In this document: positions 34,661 to 45,317 of the stretch, piece after piece
Layout of the letters: each line of letters opens with the position of its first letter
How positions within the stretch are numbered: position 1 is the first letter of the stretch
Source: Leptidea sinapis
Lineage: Eukaryota > Arthropoda > Insecta > Lepidoptera > Pieridae
Length of the DNA stretch: 64,000 nt
Direction: 5' to 3'
Assembly: GCF_905404315.1 (NCBI RefSeq)
Contig: NC_066275.1
Location: forward strand, 3,658,001 to 3,722,000
Translations under genes and position numbers: made by a program
The notes under the pieces: generated by a model
Database searches by the model: none
What the model was told of the DNA's origin: nothing
The model's input: the letters and a program-made list of their open reading frames with translations, nothing else

Positions 34661-35137
34661 ATATATTATAAACGCTCCTTTCGTATAAAGTTAAATGTAT
34701 AAAAACACATTAGTTTATTTATGTTGTGAAACGCTGAAAAGTAAAATGGTTTGGTAGGCCGATTATCGTTCGCAGTTTTTACTATGACGCTTCGTTTAAT
34801 ATAGGAACCCGGTTTATGTTACAAACAGGCGCCTATAGCATGAAATCTGACATTCAAATCAGATTTTCTTTTCCACATTTTTGTAGATTTTTACTTTAAA
34901 CGGAACCTTATTTTACTTACATAAGTTACTCTTATTATTATTTCATAAAATCTGTAAGTAAAATTAATAATAACTTTTACATCAATATCAATAAATAACT
35001 GTTAAATGGCATTATTTTATAAATTAAAATGAATGTTCCCATGATATTATAATTATTTGTTATGTTTTTAAAGTGATAGCCGGCTGAGAATAGTTACACA
35101 AATAAAACTGAAAACATAAAAAAAGTACGTTTAAAAA
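34661..35137. other. no gene seen
   Basis: AT-rich, between a LINE 5' end and a short GAAGTC-type repeat. Confidence 0.45.
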
Positions 35138-35285
35138 AACCGACTTCAAAATCTGAAAAGTATAAAATAACTAAAAATTTTATTTAATACACCTCTTATG
35201 CAAACCTTTCTTTACCTTTAATACTAATAAAATACTATTATTTGTATGTGCTACCTATTGATAGGTTTGAAGTCAGTGTCAAGCC
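35138..35285. repeat. short 'ACCGACTTC' inverted-end repeat
   Basis: AAAAAAACCGACTTCAAAA at the left and GGTTTGAAGTCAGTGTCAAG at the right form inverted ends around AGTATAAAATAACTAAAAAT. The words recur in the larger repeat at 37981-38850 and near 40725. Confidence 0.5.
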
Positions 35286-35339
35286 CTAAACAAAATAAAA
35301 CTTAATATTATAAACAGCTAACTTACTATAATTATTTAG

Positions 35340-36080
35340 GTTGTCTGGCCACGCGTGTCTGTCCGCTTTGTTTGTTTTGTTCTAGACGAAGCTATCCCGC
35401 TTAAAGTCACGCGTGGCGAGTGTAGGTACCTATGGGCGCAACAAACTCAGCGGGCCTTTTTTTTCATCGAAAAAATATGTTACAATGTAATATTGTACAA
35501 TTAAACTTATTATTTAATAGCCTGAGGTCGGTCGCGCCATGCGCAATCCGTGGTATCAATAAGAAAGTCATTTATGTTATAGTAACCTTTACCACACAAA
35601 CGTTTTAACAATCCTTTACTTTTTTTATTACTTTTGTTTTGAACATTTTCTGGGATCTTGTAAAAGCATATACATCGCCCCACAAAATACTTATTAGCTC
35701 GACTTAGCCGAGTAGTAGGCGTTATAAATTTATGTCTGTTCCTCGTGTTAACATTATGGTTATGACAGTTTCTAGCAAATTCACACATAAGGCACATAAG
35801 CCTATGAACATACATTACATTATTAAGAATATATTGAGAAGCAACAGTCAAGATGTTAATTTCTTTGAATTTTTCTCTCAATGTTTCCTTAGGACCTGCG
35901 AATAGCCCTCTTCTGCAGCACAAATATTGTTTTAATATCGGCAGCTGCAGCGTTGCCCCATAGCAATATACCATAGGACACAATACTATGGAAATAACTA
36001 AAGTATACTAGTCGCGCCGTATCTATGTCAGTTAATTGTCAAATATTTTTTACCGCATTGAGAAGTATACTGTGAACTTT
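35340..36080 (-). pseudogene. decayed LINE C-terminus and 3' UTR
   Basis: Minus-strand translation gives TARLVYFSYFHSIVSYGILL with WGNAAA, a frameshift near 35905, then GPKETLREKFKEINILTVAS, the EFARNCHNHNVNTRNRHKFI block, PTTRLSRANKYFVGRCICFY and DFLIDTTDCAWRDRP before the stop at 35510. One further stop lies upstream (NI*QLTD). This is the thumb and C-terminal region of a Jockey/CR1-like LINE related to 2925-3350. The 3' UTR continues to about 35340, with CCGCTGAGTTTGTTGCGCCC. The sites CCACGCGTG and CACGCGTGG at 35349 and 35411 are an inverted pair within it. Confidence 0.7.
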
Positions 36081-36470
36081 TACTAAACAGTATCCACAAT
36101 ACCGCCTGGATATAATTCATTTCCATATCAGTTATAAAGGTAAAACTCTGTGACACACAAAATAGGCTTAACCCTATGAGCTTTGATCCTTTACAGCGTT
36201 GAGACCATAAATCGCTTAAATTTCCATCTCATACGTATCTCAACGCTTTGTCGAAAATCTCTGATAAAATATCGATAATTTATTTAAATAAGCCTGAGTG
36301 TATTTGTAAATTGAATACTTCACCTACGCCCGGATTTATAATGAGAGAGGGAGGGGTGAGAACCCGGGAGGTTATTAGATTATTGTTTACTGAGCTACCG
36401 GGGAAAATACACTGAGAAATGTAACGGTTATTAGCATGCCTTTGACATGCAAGGCAAATGAGCTTTTATT
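36081..36470. other. no gene seen
   Basis: GGGAGAACCCGGG-type words near 36350 are locally GC-richer; no motif. Confidence 0.4.
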
Positions 36471-36570
36471 TAACGTTATTGCAATAACGTTATATACATA
36501 TGGACATATCATTCGCAGTCTGATAACGGAACAGCAAAAGTGTGCTTAACGCTAATGTAAGCACACTTTT
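36471..36570. repeat. perfect palindrome plus hairpin
   Basis: 36471-36492 is a perfect 22-bp palindrome centred on ATTGCAAT. A second structure, 36536-36570, has 13-bp arms AAAAGTGTGCTTA and TAAGCACACTTTT around a 9-base loop. Confidence 0.7.
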
Positions 36571-37095
36571 CCTCCTTCGTCGTGTGTCAATCAACAAGCC
36601 TAAATATGGTATAAAAAGTGCTTAAATAATGCATTAATGACTCAAAAAAAAGATTGTGTGACTTATCATCGGTAAAATTATTTTATTGTATAAGATTGAT
36701 ATGCAAAAAGGGGGAGTAATTTAATAAAACGAATATTTTTTCATTAAATATATTACAATATTATTGACATGTCCCCAGACAAGACCCGCTTGTCAGAATG
36801 GGACAGATGATAGAACACAATTAGTCGAAGTTTATTATGATGTCATATGCCACAGCATGTGCCATATTTCGACTTTGATTTTGTATGAGGTGCATTGTCT
36901 ATATGAATAGAATGTCTTTGCATTATTGGCTTAGATTGGTCTCCGTGATACCGCACTTCCTAAGAACAATAGCTTTTTTATTACGTCAACTATTAGATGC
37001 TTGTGTGCGTGGCATCTTTCAAATCTGGTAACATACGCTTCGTGTTATTTTACATTGTAATTAATAAAATACAAGATACTTGTTGATGATATGTG
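36571..37095. other. no gene seen
   Basis: AT-rich DNA between two hairpins. Confidence 0.4.
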
Positions 37096-37139
37096 ATCCC
37101 AGTATCTTTCTTATTAATGAATAAGAAAGATACTGGGAT
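37096..37139. repeat. 20-bp perfect inverted repeat
   Basis: Arms ATCCCAGTATCTTTCTTATT (37096-37115) and its exact inverse (37120-37139) around AATG. Confidence 0.8.
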
Positions 37140-37980
37140 AACATATCTGGGATACGTAGTATTAGTTGCTGCACTTTGCGACTACGCCTGCGGTATCTAG
37201 CTGGAGCACCTATACTTCTAAGGCAATGGATACAATTTTGAATAACAATATTTGAATTTAAATTGAAAAACTATAGAATAATATTTTTTTTGTCTTTTAA
37301 ATCAAAATAAAAAAAAAACATCCCACTGTGTAGTGGATCATTCACAATGAAAATGATATGATGGTGGAAAATATTACTTTGAAGTCCGTCAGTTGAATGG
37401 TAGACTAACAATAGACAAACAAACCGTGCGACAGAGAATCTCTAAGGGAGTTCCAGCAAGACAGAAAAGGAAAGAGAATGTATTGTTACCGTAACCGAAT
37501 ATAATTGACAATTCGTAAACAGTCGGCCACGATTTGCATAAGCTCATAAGTATTTTGAATTATGTATAACATTTTTTTTTTATTTAATTTTTAAACGTCA
37601 CGCATTATCGAGTCAGATCATCTAGTATTTTCTAAGTCTATAGTTAAACCATTTATAACATATCCTGTAGATTGTAGAACAACCAGTTGCAGTTTTGGTT
37701 CCCGCTTGGCACATAGAAATTTTTTTACGTAGGTAGCTGTTAACCTAACATAGTTTTTATGTCTAAATAGAGCCTCTGGCTACTAGAGAACCGATGAAAA
37801 CAGGCCAGGTTTATTACTTTAGTGTGGGTGCATTGCTAAATATAGAGATTAAAAGTCAACCGACGTTTTCACAGCTGTCACAGTATATCAAGTCGTATAA
37901 ATGATCTAAGTTATTCAAATTCTAGTATATTTCTGAAATTTGAAATGCGTCTTTAGAGAAGTGTAAAAAAAAATTTTACA
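37140..37980. other. no gene seen
   Basis: A-rich runs; no reading frame above 60 codons and no repeat matched. Confidence 0.45.
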
Positions 37981-38371
37981 AAAAAAACAACCGCCTTCAT
38001 AAACACTATTCCAAAACAATAGATATAATGTGCACTAAAAAGTATAAAAATAATTGCGTATTTTTATAAAATCTCATTAATTAATCTAATTCTAGTTACG
38101 ATAATTATTGTTATTTTTGGAATCGGTGTCCTTCCGCCGCAATCTGCTCTCGGCTCTCGCCTCCTCACGACTCAAGCACATCTCACCTATAACTATGTAT
38201 GTAGCTACAAACCTATCTTGGATGACACCGACTCCAAAAATTACAATAATATAACTAGAATAAGATTAATCAATTAGATTGTATAAAAATACGCAATTAT
38301 TTTTAAACTTTTTAGTGCACATTATATCTATTGTTTTGGAATAGTTTTTTTGTAGGCGGTTGTTTTTTTGT
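37981..38371. repeat. foldback repeat with 150-bp arms
   Basis: The left arm 37981-38130 runs from AACAACCGCCTTCATAAACA through AATAGATATAATGTGCACTA to GGAATCGGTGTC. The right arm 38224-38371 is its near-complete inverse, from GACACCGACTCCAAAAATTA to AGGCGGTTGTTTTTTTG. The 93-bp loop is GC-richer. It forms the left part of a longer repeat ending at 38850. Confidence 0.8.
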
Positions 38372-38850
38372 TAAAAATGTTTTTATTTTATGATTTTTAG
38401 TGAATTTGAAGTACACTAACTAACAATTATAAATTAAACGTAAGTACATTGTAATTTGAATACAGACAGTGTTCCGTTACTTTGTCATGGATTCCGTAAT
38501 CAGAACCTAACCAAAATCTCACCAAACTATCTTTGATGTATATGCTTTCCAATAAAAAAGAATCATCGAAATCGGTTTGCGCGATATTGAGTTATTCGTA
38601 AATTTATCATCCACTTTGCTATACGTATTTATAGCAAAATTTAAGACTTTTATGGTTTTCTCATGGATTCACTGTCAGATCTGGACCAAATTACAATGGG
38701 ACCACTCGGGAAGCACCAGCTTTCAAATAAAAAAACAATTCTCAAAATCGGTTCACCCAGTCGAAAGTTTTGAGGTAACATACATAAAAAAAAAGAAAAA
38801 AAAATACCGACGAATTGAGAACCTCCTCCTTTTTTGAAGTCGGTTAAAAA
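38372..38850 (+). repeat. right part of 'GAAGTCGGTT' repeat
   Basis: Contains AAAATCGGTTCACCCAGTCG and GAGAACCTCCTCCTTTTTTG, closing with GAAGTCGGTTAAAAA. These words belong to a very common lepidopteran dispersed repeat. With the foldback at its left it spans about 870 bp and has AACCG(C/A)CTTC and GAAGTCGGTT at the two extremes. It encodes nothing recognisable. Confidence 0.6.
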
Positions 38851-39307
38851 GAATACTGGCAGCATTTCCGCATTGGATAGTCAGGCTGATCCGTTGACTG
38901 AAATAGCTGCCAGCGCTTGTGATTCCAATAGCCCTATTGAGGCGCGAAGATACTTTGTACATTCTCCCCCCATAGGAAAAATACCTCGGCACCAAACGGC
39001 ATAAAAATGTATGACTTACTGAGACTAACATATTTGCGACGTTTGCAGTCTTCAGCAGTTGAAGCAGCAGCCCCAGTACCAACAGACGTAACTAGGACAT
39101 GAGAAGCCAGAGTGTCGACGCAAGGTGCGTCCTACAGCAGTGCCCTTCCCTGTGCCCATGCCACCGGGATCATTCCATGAAGACGCTTGCCATCGTGGCG
39201 GGGTACCATTTGGCTCTAAAACAGCTGGCATTTTAAGAGCTGGAAATGCCCTGCGGATGACATCATTCATGCTGGCATGACGACTGATACGGTGACGCCC
39301 AAGAGCA
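38851..39307 (-). pseudogene. R2-like LINE C-terminal fragment, decayed
   Basis: Minus-strand translation starts RISRHASMNDVIRRAFPALK and MPAVLEPNG, the region just after the zinc knuckle. It slips frame near 39175 (the RPDG motif is disrupted) and resumes with a CKRRKY-like word, a PFGAEV block and SAGSYFSQRISLTIQCGNAA to the end. It has the same block order as 56365-57468. The repeat closing with GAAGTCGGTT lies against its 3' end at 38851, and SINE-like copy 13 lies against its 5' end at 39308. Confidence 0.7.
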
Positions 39308-39570
39308 TTTTTTTAATGAAAATAAGGGACGAGACGAGCAGTACGTTTAGCTGATGGTAATTGATACGCCCTACCCATTGCAATGCAGTGCCGCTTAGGA
39401 TTCTTAAAAAACCCAAAAATTCTGAGCAGCACTACAAATGCGCTCGTCACCTTGAGACATAAGATGTTAACTCTCATTTGCCCAGTAATTTCACTAGCCA
39501 CGGTGCCCTTCAAACCCAAACACAGTATAATGCTTACACATTACTGCTTCACTGCAGAAACAGGCGCCGA
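39308..39570 (-). mobile_element. SINE-like element A, copy 13
   Basis: Reverse copy from TTTTTTTAATGAAAATAAGG to CAGAAACAGGCGCCG; the head is missing. Confidence 0.88.
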
Positions 39571-39794
39571 TTGCTACTTACTACCTACCTACTTGCATAC
39601 CACATCGGCATATATAATATGTATATCGTATTAAATATATATTATTGTTTGACAACCTTGGACAGCCAATACCTAGTTTGGTGCAAGATTATTTGTATGA
39701 AACTGTGTTAAAATTATTGATATTATTAATAGTCGGGGGTAAGCATTTCCCATCACGTAGTTAGCCCTAGTAAGGGCTAGTTAGCCCTTCAGTT

Positions 39795-40140
39795 AGAGGT
39801 GGATTCTTCTTCTTCGTATGATTACTCTTTACAGAGCAGTCGTGGTCACGTCGAACGACGAACGATTCTACGCCAGTTATCCCTGGCTGTTGCTTCTCTG
39901 GCACATGTGTTGAGCTTTGATCTGGTCTCTCCAGCGCATAGGGGAGCGTCCTCTTGACCTATTGCCGTTGACCCTTCCCTGAACAACAAGTCTCTCTATG
40001 GCATGCTCTCCACGTCGCGTGATATGTCCGAAGTATCTGAGGATTCGAGCTCTCACTATAGATGAAAGCCTTTCTTTCACTTTGAGCTCTTCAAGTATCG
40101 AGACGTTTGATGGCTGGTAGAGGTTGATGGCTGTTATAAA
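39795..40140 (-). pseudogene. second RTE-type LINE family, 3' end
   Basis: The minus strand encodes PSNVSILEELKVKERLSSIV, RARILRYFGHITRRGEHAIE, RLVVQGRVNGNRSRGRSPMR and WRDQIKAQ, then shifts frame to RDNWRRIVRRST and a stop. The tail is GAAGAAGAAGAAT-like. It is a different family from the TGATGATGA-tailed copies, distinguished by the ILRYFGH and RSRGRSP blocks. Confidence 0.7.
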
Positions 40141-40470
40141 AAACTAGCATTCCATGCCATATCAATACAATTGTCAATTCATGCATAACAAATAACGGCA
40201 TAGGAAATTGATGCGAACATAATATAATAGAAAACGGTGTAACATGTATATCTCTATTGTGTTGTATTCACATATTATATTTGATCTTCCGTTAAAATGA
40301 CAATCTGTTCAAGCCTGATATTGCGAAGATTATTTTAAAAAGATATTTTAACTACAAAAGTCTAGACTTTTCTCGAATGTCTAGTCTAGACTCTACATTC
40401 AAGACCTAATAATATTATTACGTAGTTTTTTCTAATTAGCTTGATACTTTGTCATAAAATCTATGTAGGT
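40141..40470. other. no gene seen
   Basis: AT-rich flank of the hairpin that follows. Confidence 0.4.
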
Positions 40471-40664
40471 ATACAAATGATTTGAGTTTTCTTTAGTGTT
40501 AATTCCGCCAATATTTGTCTTTAAACAATTCGAATCGTGTTTCGCCTCTACACGAGGCATCCTCAGGACGTGTTGTCTCGCCAAAAAGGCGAAACACGAG
40601 TCGAATTGTTTAAAGACAAATATTGGCGGAATTAACACTAAAGAAAACTCTAAATCATTTGTAT
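40471..40664. repeat. hairpin repeat with 77-bp arms
   Basis: Left arm 40471-40547 begins ATACAAATGATTTGAGTTTT and ends GTGTTTCGCCT. The right arm 40587-40664 is the inverse with very few mismatches (AGGCGAAACACGAGTCGAAT...). The loop of about 39 bases holds ACGAGGCATCCTCAGGACGT. No ORF or target duplication recognised. Confidence 0.8.
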
Positions 40665-41869
40665 AATTATGGATTTCCGCAAAGTAACGCCTACTTCAAT
40701 AAATTTTCTATGTAGGTATGTTTGAAGTCGGATTTTTAGTGTAACAAGTTTTCAATTTTACATTGTTAAGTTACGATTATGAATAGCCCCAGTACGGTGA
40801 TTGATTAAGTATCAATAGCTTGCCCTATAGGGCTGTATACAACGCGCGATATTCCATTATTTAATATCTTCTCGCAGTATGTGTTATTATTTAAAATTTC
40901 TGGTTACTTTTGTATTCATCTTTGTCACTTCTACTGTACCTGATAATACTTTCTGTATGATCGAAATGCTTGATATTTTATCGTTAAAAAACCAAGAGTG
41001 TTTTTTTCTTCTTGTTTTATTTTATTTTAAATCTCACATTGATGTATTTAATAGTTCATTATGTATTGTAAATGTATTACTTTTCAGTTGATTAATTTTT
41101 TGTGTTTTTAGTAATGTAAGTGTTTTTGTATTATATTGTTTTTCATTTCATTATGCATGTTGACTTAGCCTGTAAGTGAGGAATACACTTACTATAATAA
41201 TATTATGGTGTGCTTTAGAATAAAGATTATTGTACGCGACGTTGCATTTAATAAATAAATATTTGTTCGAAAACAATGCGAGGATTTACTAGACCATTAT
41301 ATTTTATAACTAATTCAAAAACATCATTTGAAAAAAATATTGAAATTGGACCGCAGCCAGCAACAAGCAATTAACCAATATATACCTAACGAAACAATTG
41401 TAAAATTATGACTGGTGAAACCAAAAACAAGTCAAGTAACACAAAAAGGCTTTGAAATATTAGTAAGAACGCTACACTATGCTTCTTGTGTATTCAAATG
41501 TACTGGATGCATCGACTAAGGGTCAAAATCCCTTCTGAGTGTGCGAGATAATCCAGAATTTACGGCGTTTGATTTGCTTTTTGTTTGGTGAAGTCAGAAA
41601 GTCAGAAGTAAAGTCTACTTACGTCATTGACGTGTATGATTTGGAGTTATCTGGCATAATAAATCCTGATATACCGTGTTTTGTATTTCTGTACGAATGC
41701 AAATGGTCACGAAGGTCCAATATGACATTTTCTGTATTTTATGACTGGTAACGTTATTCATACACTTGGTCTAAGAGTTCATACTTTCCTTAAAACTAGA
41801 CCAGACTTCATTCATTAAGATCAGAGAGCATAATCTCTGTAAACTGCGCGCCTATTTTACGCTAAAACT
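40665..41869. other. no gene seen
   Basis: GTTTGAAGTCGGATTTTTAG at 40719 is a fragment of the GAAGTCGG repeat. Two frames of 70 codons (40879, 41539) lack motifs. Confidence 0.4.
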
Positions 41870-42110
41870 CCTGATTTCGAGCCCTTTTTGATGAGCCAAC
41901 TGTGCGTTTTCAAGAAATTTCTTTCCTCGCATAACCGCTTTGTGGAATCAATTACCAGCTGCTGTTTTCCCGAACCGATACGACTTAGGGACCTTCAAGA
42001 AAAGAGCATACTCCCACCTTAAAGGCCGGCAACGCATCTCTTGACACCATGGGCGATTGCCTCACCTCTCCTCATCCCGTGAGCGTCTCGCCCGTTTGGT
42101 GAACATTTCA
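41870..42110 (+). pseudogene. variant Jockey-like LINE C-terminus
   Basis: Translation gives FSRNFFPRITALWNQLPAAV, FPNRYDLGTFKKRAYSHLKG and RQRIS before a stop, with two stops just upstream. The same blocks (LWNELPCAVF, YDMGTFKKSAY, LKGRQRS) close the ORF at 61264-62811, so this is a related but distinct subfamily. The following CGTCTCGCCCGTTTGGTGAA is its non-coding end. Confidence 0.65.
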
Positions 42111-42154
42111 CACAACCTTCGAATTTATTAACAGTGTGTGTAGGTTCCAACCTA

Positions 42155-42246
42155 CAACATAGGTTGGATGAGAGTAGCGCAGGAGTCTCGTCGTCGTCTT
42201 TGGGGGAGGCCTTTGTCCAGCAGTGGACATCTTCCGGCTGAAATGA
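42155..42246 (+). mobile_element. RTE-type LINE 3' end (copy 6), short
   Basis: AGGTTGGATGAGAGTAGCGC, AGGAGTCTCGTCGTCGTC and GGAGGCCTTTGTCCAGCAGT, ending CTTCCGGCTGAAATGATG. Confidence 0.7.
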
Positions 42247-42289
42247 TGTGTGTAGGCTGTCTCACGATGTTTTCCCCCAAAGTGGAGAT

Positions 42290-42440
42290 CCAATAAAGAA
42301 TGCTACAAATTCGAAAATCAAAAACATATTCGAACGTGACAGGCGGGGATCGAACAGTCTTCTCCTGGATGAGAGGTTGTTCACCACACCCATTACTGCC
42401 AAAAATAGCTATAAAGGAGTGTTTGTGACAGTGTAATTTA
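42290..42440 (-). repeat. possible tRNA-derived SINE scrap
   Basis: On the minus strand CTGTTCGATCCCCGCCTG is a box B-like word about 45 bases after GGGTGTGGTGAACAACC. No complete fold or sister copy is seen. Confidence 0.3.
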
Positions 42441-42566
42441 AAGGCACACAAAATCGTATCACGTCGTTATGTAATCCGTAATGATAAGATCATGTAGTCC
42501 TTGTTACAACTCCGTAATAGCAAAAGAACCTTGTCATATTAACGTCTGCATTAGGATTATCTAATA

Positions 42567-42879
42567 TCTCTAAATGAGCAATTCTTGTATATATATATTC
42601 TGAATCTCGGAAACGGCTCCAACGATTTTAATAAAATTTAGTATACAGGTAGTTTCGGGGGCGAGAATTCGACCTAGCTAGGTTTCAATATTAAAAAATG
42701 TAATTTATCCGTGTTTTATATATATATATATATTATATACACAAGACTATAATAGCTCAGATGGGACATTGGGTGATCTGGAAAGCAGAAGACCCTGGTT
42801 CGAATCCAGATGTCCTATAGTATTTTTTTCTTCAAGTTTTGTACATTCTTAAAAATCCGAGCAAGGTTCGGTCGTCCAG
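42567..42879 (+). mobile_element. non-autonomous Helitron-like element, copy 2
   Basis: Begins TCTCTAAATGAGCAATTCTT and ends CCGAGC-AAG-GTTCGG, then TCGTCCAG. It is collinear with 7585-7978 apart from the block duplicated there. It carries a 76-nt tRNA-like module at 42746-42821. The ends ACTATA and TATAGT can pair, TAGCTCAG is box A-like, and CTGGTTCGAATCCAG gives a perfect T-arm stem, 7-base loop and box B. The D and anticodon arms do not fold well. Confidence 0.7.
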
Positions 42880-43238
42880 ATATTAATCTTTAAACATACT
42901 TGTATACATAATGTTTAATATTGAACGAGTTAACAAGTGTAGAATAAATACTTACCAGGACGTAGATTCCCTAAATAAAGAGAAGTTATTTGTCCATTCG
43001 ATTGAAAATTGGAATCAGTACAAAGCTTTCAAAACATTCCAAATCAAACATGGGACATTATTTCCATTTTAATTTTTCTCTGTTAGAGAATGTATGTATT
43101 GACTGTTGCCCTCGGGATTATTCGCTTTATTGTGGAGAATGATTTGATTTTATATTATTTTTGTTATCAATAAAGAAATAGGTTGTGAGACATATTCGAT
43201 GACCCTTGTGTTACGATACCGCCAAAGTTACTTTAGTT
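42880..43238. other. no gene seen
   Basis: AT-rich spacer after the Helitron-like element. Confidence 0.4.
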
Positions 43239-43271
43239 TTAGGGTTCCTCCGTACCCGTAGGGATAACCCT
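43239..43271 (+). repeat. start of 'AGGGTTCC' insect repeat
   Basis: TTTTAGGGTTCCTCCGTACC followed by CGTAGGGATAAC matches the start of the repeat at 23400. It is cut off by a LINE tail. Confidence 0.4.
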
Positions 43272-43455
43272 CTTTTTTTAGGACAAACGAGCGGTCATGA
43301 TATGGTACGGGTCACCTTCTCTTGCTACACCTGAGGAATCACAGGAGCGTTGCCGGCCTTTTAGAAAAAATTGCGCGCTTTATTTGAATGTACCCAAACC
43401 GTATCGTCCTGAAAACATCGCACAAGAAAGCTTCGCACATTCTACACCTTCATTG
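43272..43455 (-). mobile_element. Jockey-like LINE 3' end
   Basis: Reverse copy: T-run, GGACAAACGAGCGG, CGGGTCACC, GGAATCACAGGAGCGTTGCC and ACCGTATCGTCCTGAAAACA. The GATCACCGCCGCCCA block of the tail is deleted. Confidence 0.75.
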
Positions 43456-44580
43456 TACGTCAAAGAGAGTTCCTTTGATAATCTGAAACTGTGATAAAAA
43501 TAAATCAATTATTAATGATTAAAGAGTGGATATTTTTTCTACAATAATTAATTTTAAAAAACCAAACAAAATTTTTATAAACCTCAGCACCGATGCACAC
43601 TTGGCCGCGTAGTTTTTCGCCCCGTAGATAGACACTCAATAATATTATGACAAACTAAATGATGATTACGTAGGACGTACATTAACAAGAAAGTGAATAT
43701 ATAAAAGACCAATAAAAGACATTTATAAGAAGTTACGGTATTATATAGTTATAAAGAAAAGTAATTAAAATACAATAATATGAAAACACGTAACCTGCGA
43801 CTTTCTTGGAAGCTATGTCTTAGCCCAGGAGCGAGTGATCTTTTAATTATCTAAGACCACTCACTGGGAAGTCTCAACCATTAAAAAATATATATGTAAT
43901 CTTTGAAATAAACGAAATTTATTATTGTTATTTATTATTATAATTTTAATTACTGATTTAATTAAATTGGTGATGAGAATAGAAATCATCGTATGGTAAA
44001 AAATTGCTATAAATTCACTTGAACAAAAAAAAATTTAACATGAAATATGAATCTATTTCAGTTACTTAGCATGAAAGCCAAATTACTTACTTATTATCAC
44101 AAATAATATACTTTAACTCTGGACAACAAAGTTTAACAATTTCACGATGCTTAGATTTAATTAATGTAGTGGAGGAATAATGAAAACGTCTAAAGTAAAG
44201 TTTTTGTGTAAGAGAGATGCGGATTCCGTTAGTAGCAGCAAAGGCATCCCAAATATGATTGAAATTATTGACTTTTTAAGGCGAATTTGGAATACTAGAA
44301 ATCAACAAGTAACTGGGATTGTAGTATTAATAATAATATAAAACAGACAGAAACATAATAATAATAAATAAAGAAGCCTTTTATTATTTCCCATTTGTTA
44401 CATGCAGATTTTATAATTCAATATAATATACATTTCATTCGCAATATTCAAAGTAATTTAAGTGTATATATTTCTTTATGATGTTGTATATGTGTTCTTT
44501 TGATATTTTTATAATTATAATTAAGAAATTTTTATTAATACAGAAACATACATAAGGGTACCCTTAATAGAAGAGGTCGC
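43456..44580. other. no gene seen
   Basis: More than 1 kb of AT-rich DNA with no repeat or frame that I can support. Confidence 0.45.
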
Positions 44581-44639
44581 TGAATCAATGCATCATTATT
44601 ATATTGAGCTACGAGCAGCGTATATTGGCTCTTGGGCTA

Positions 44640-44800
44640 GGTAGGCACAGAGCATAAGCAAGCAGTAGGTACTCGGTATGTACAGACGTACAGTACTGTT
44701 GACGCGACTGTGAACCGCGCACGCCTTCGACTAACGCGCGCGCGCCGACGCGGACGTGATACGAAACTTAATAAAGTGTGTTTGTGTGTGTGTTGGATTG
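44640..44800. promoter_or_regulatory. CpG-rich patch, possible promoter or LTR
   Basis: Between 44697 and 44757 the sequence is dense in CpG (CGACTAACGCGCGCGCGCCG, then ACGCGGACGTGATACG), in strong contrast to the AT-rich flanks. AAACTTAATAAAGTGTG and a TG-repeat run follow. This could be a transcription start region, an LTR promoter with an AATAAA signal, or a chance patch. The 104-codon minus-strand frame over it looks like low-complexity arginine-rich translation. Confidence 0.25.
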
Positions 44801-45004
44801 CCTTACTGTATCGCTTTTGGTGAGATTCTTGTAAACATTTTTGGGTTTTGTAATAACACGAACCGATTGTCCACGTAATGTTACTTATATTAAATTTATT
44901 ATATGCATTATTTACAAAATAATATTTGTGATACGACCCCGGAAACATCACACTGCGCTTGTCATCCTGAGATGGATAGAATGTTTTAAGAACCTGTAAT
45001 TACA

Positions 45005-45030
45005 CCGCATACATACATACATACATACGT
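45005..45030. repeat. (ACAT)n microsatellite
   Basis: GCATACATACATACATACAT continues for about six units. Confidence 0.8.
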
Positions 45031-45317
45031 GTATTACAAGTTAACTATTATTAGAAGACTAAGCATTACCATAATATCCCAAAATTACTAAATATTTATT
45101 TGTAATCTAGGTACTAGTAAGTACCTAAAGATCTTAATAAAGTAAATTCGAGATAAGTATTGGTAGAAACTTATTATTATTTTTAACTAATTTTTAGTTT
45201 ATTTCGATTCAAAAATATGAATAAAATCTGTAAATTATTATATTCTGTTTGAAGATAGATTTGTGAACCTCGTATAAATACAGCAACACTGATTTTATTA
45301 AGTAATCTGAGTATATT

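Noticed and set aside
42746..42821. functional tRNA gene
   Set aside because: Good T-arm, but the D and anticodon arms do not fold and the module lies within a repeated Helitron-like element.
44637..44951. 104-codon minus-strand ORF
   Set aside because: Arginine-rich translation of a CpG-dense patch without a recognisable domain.
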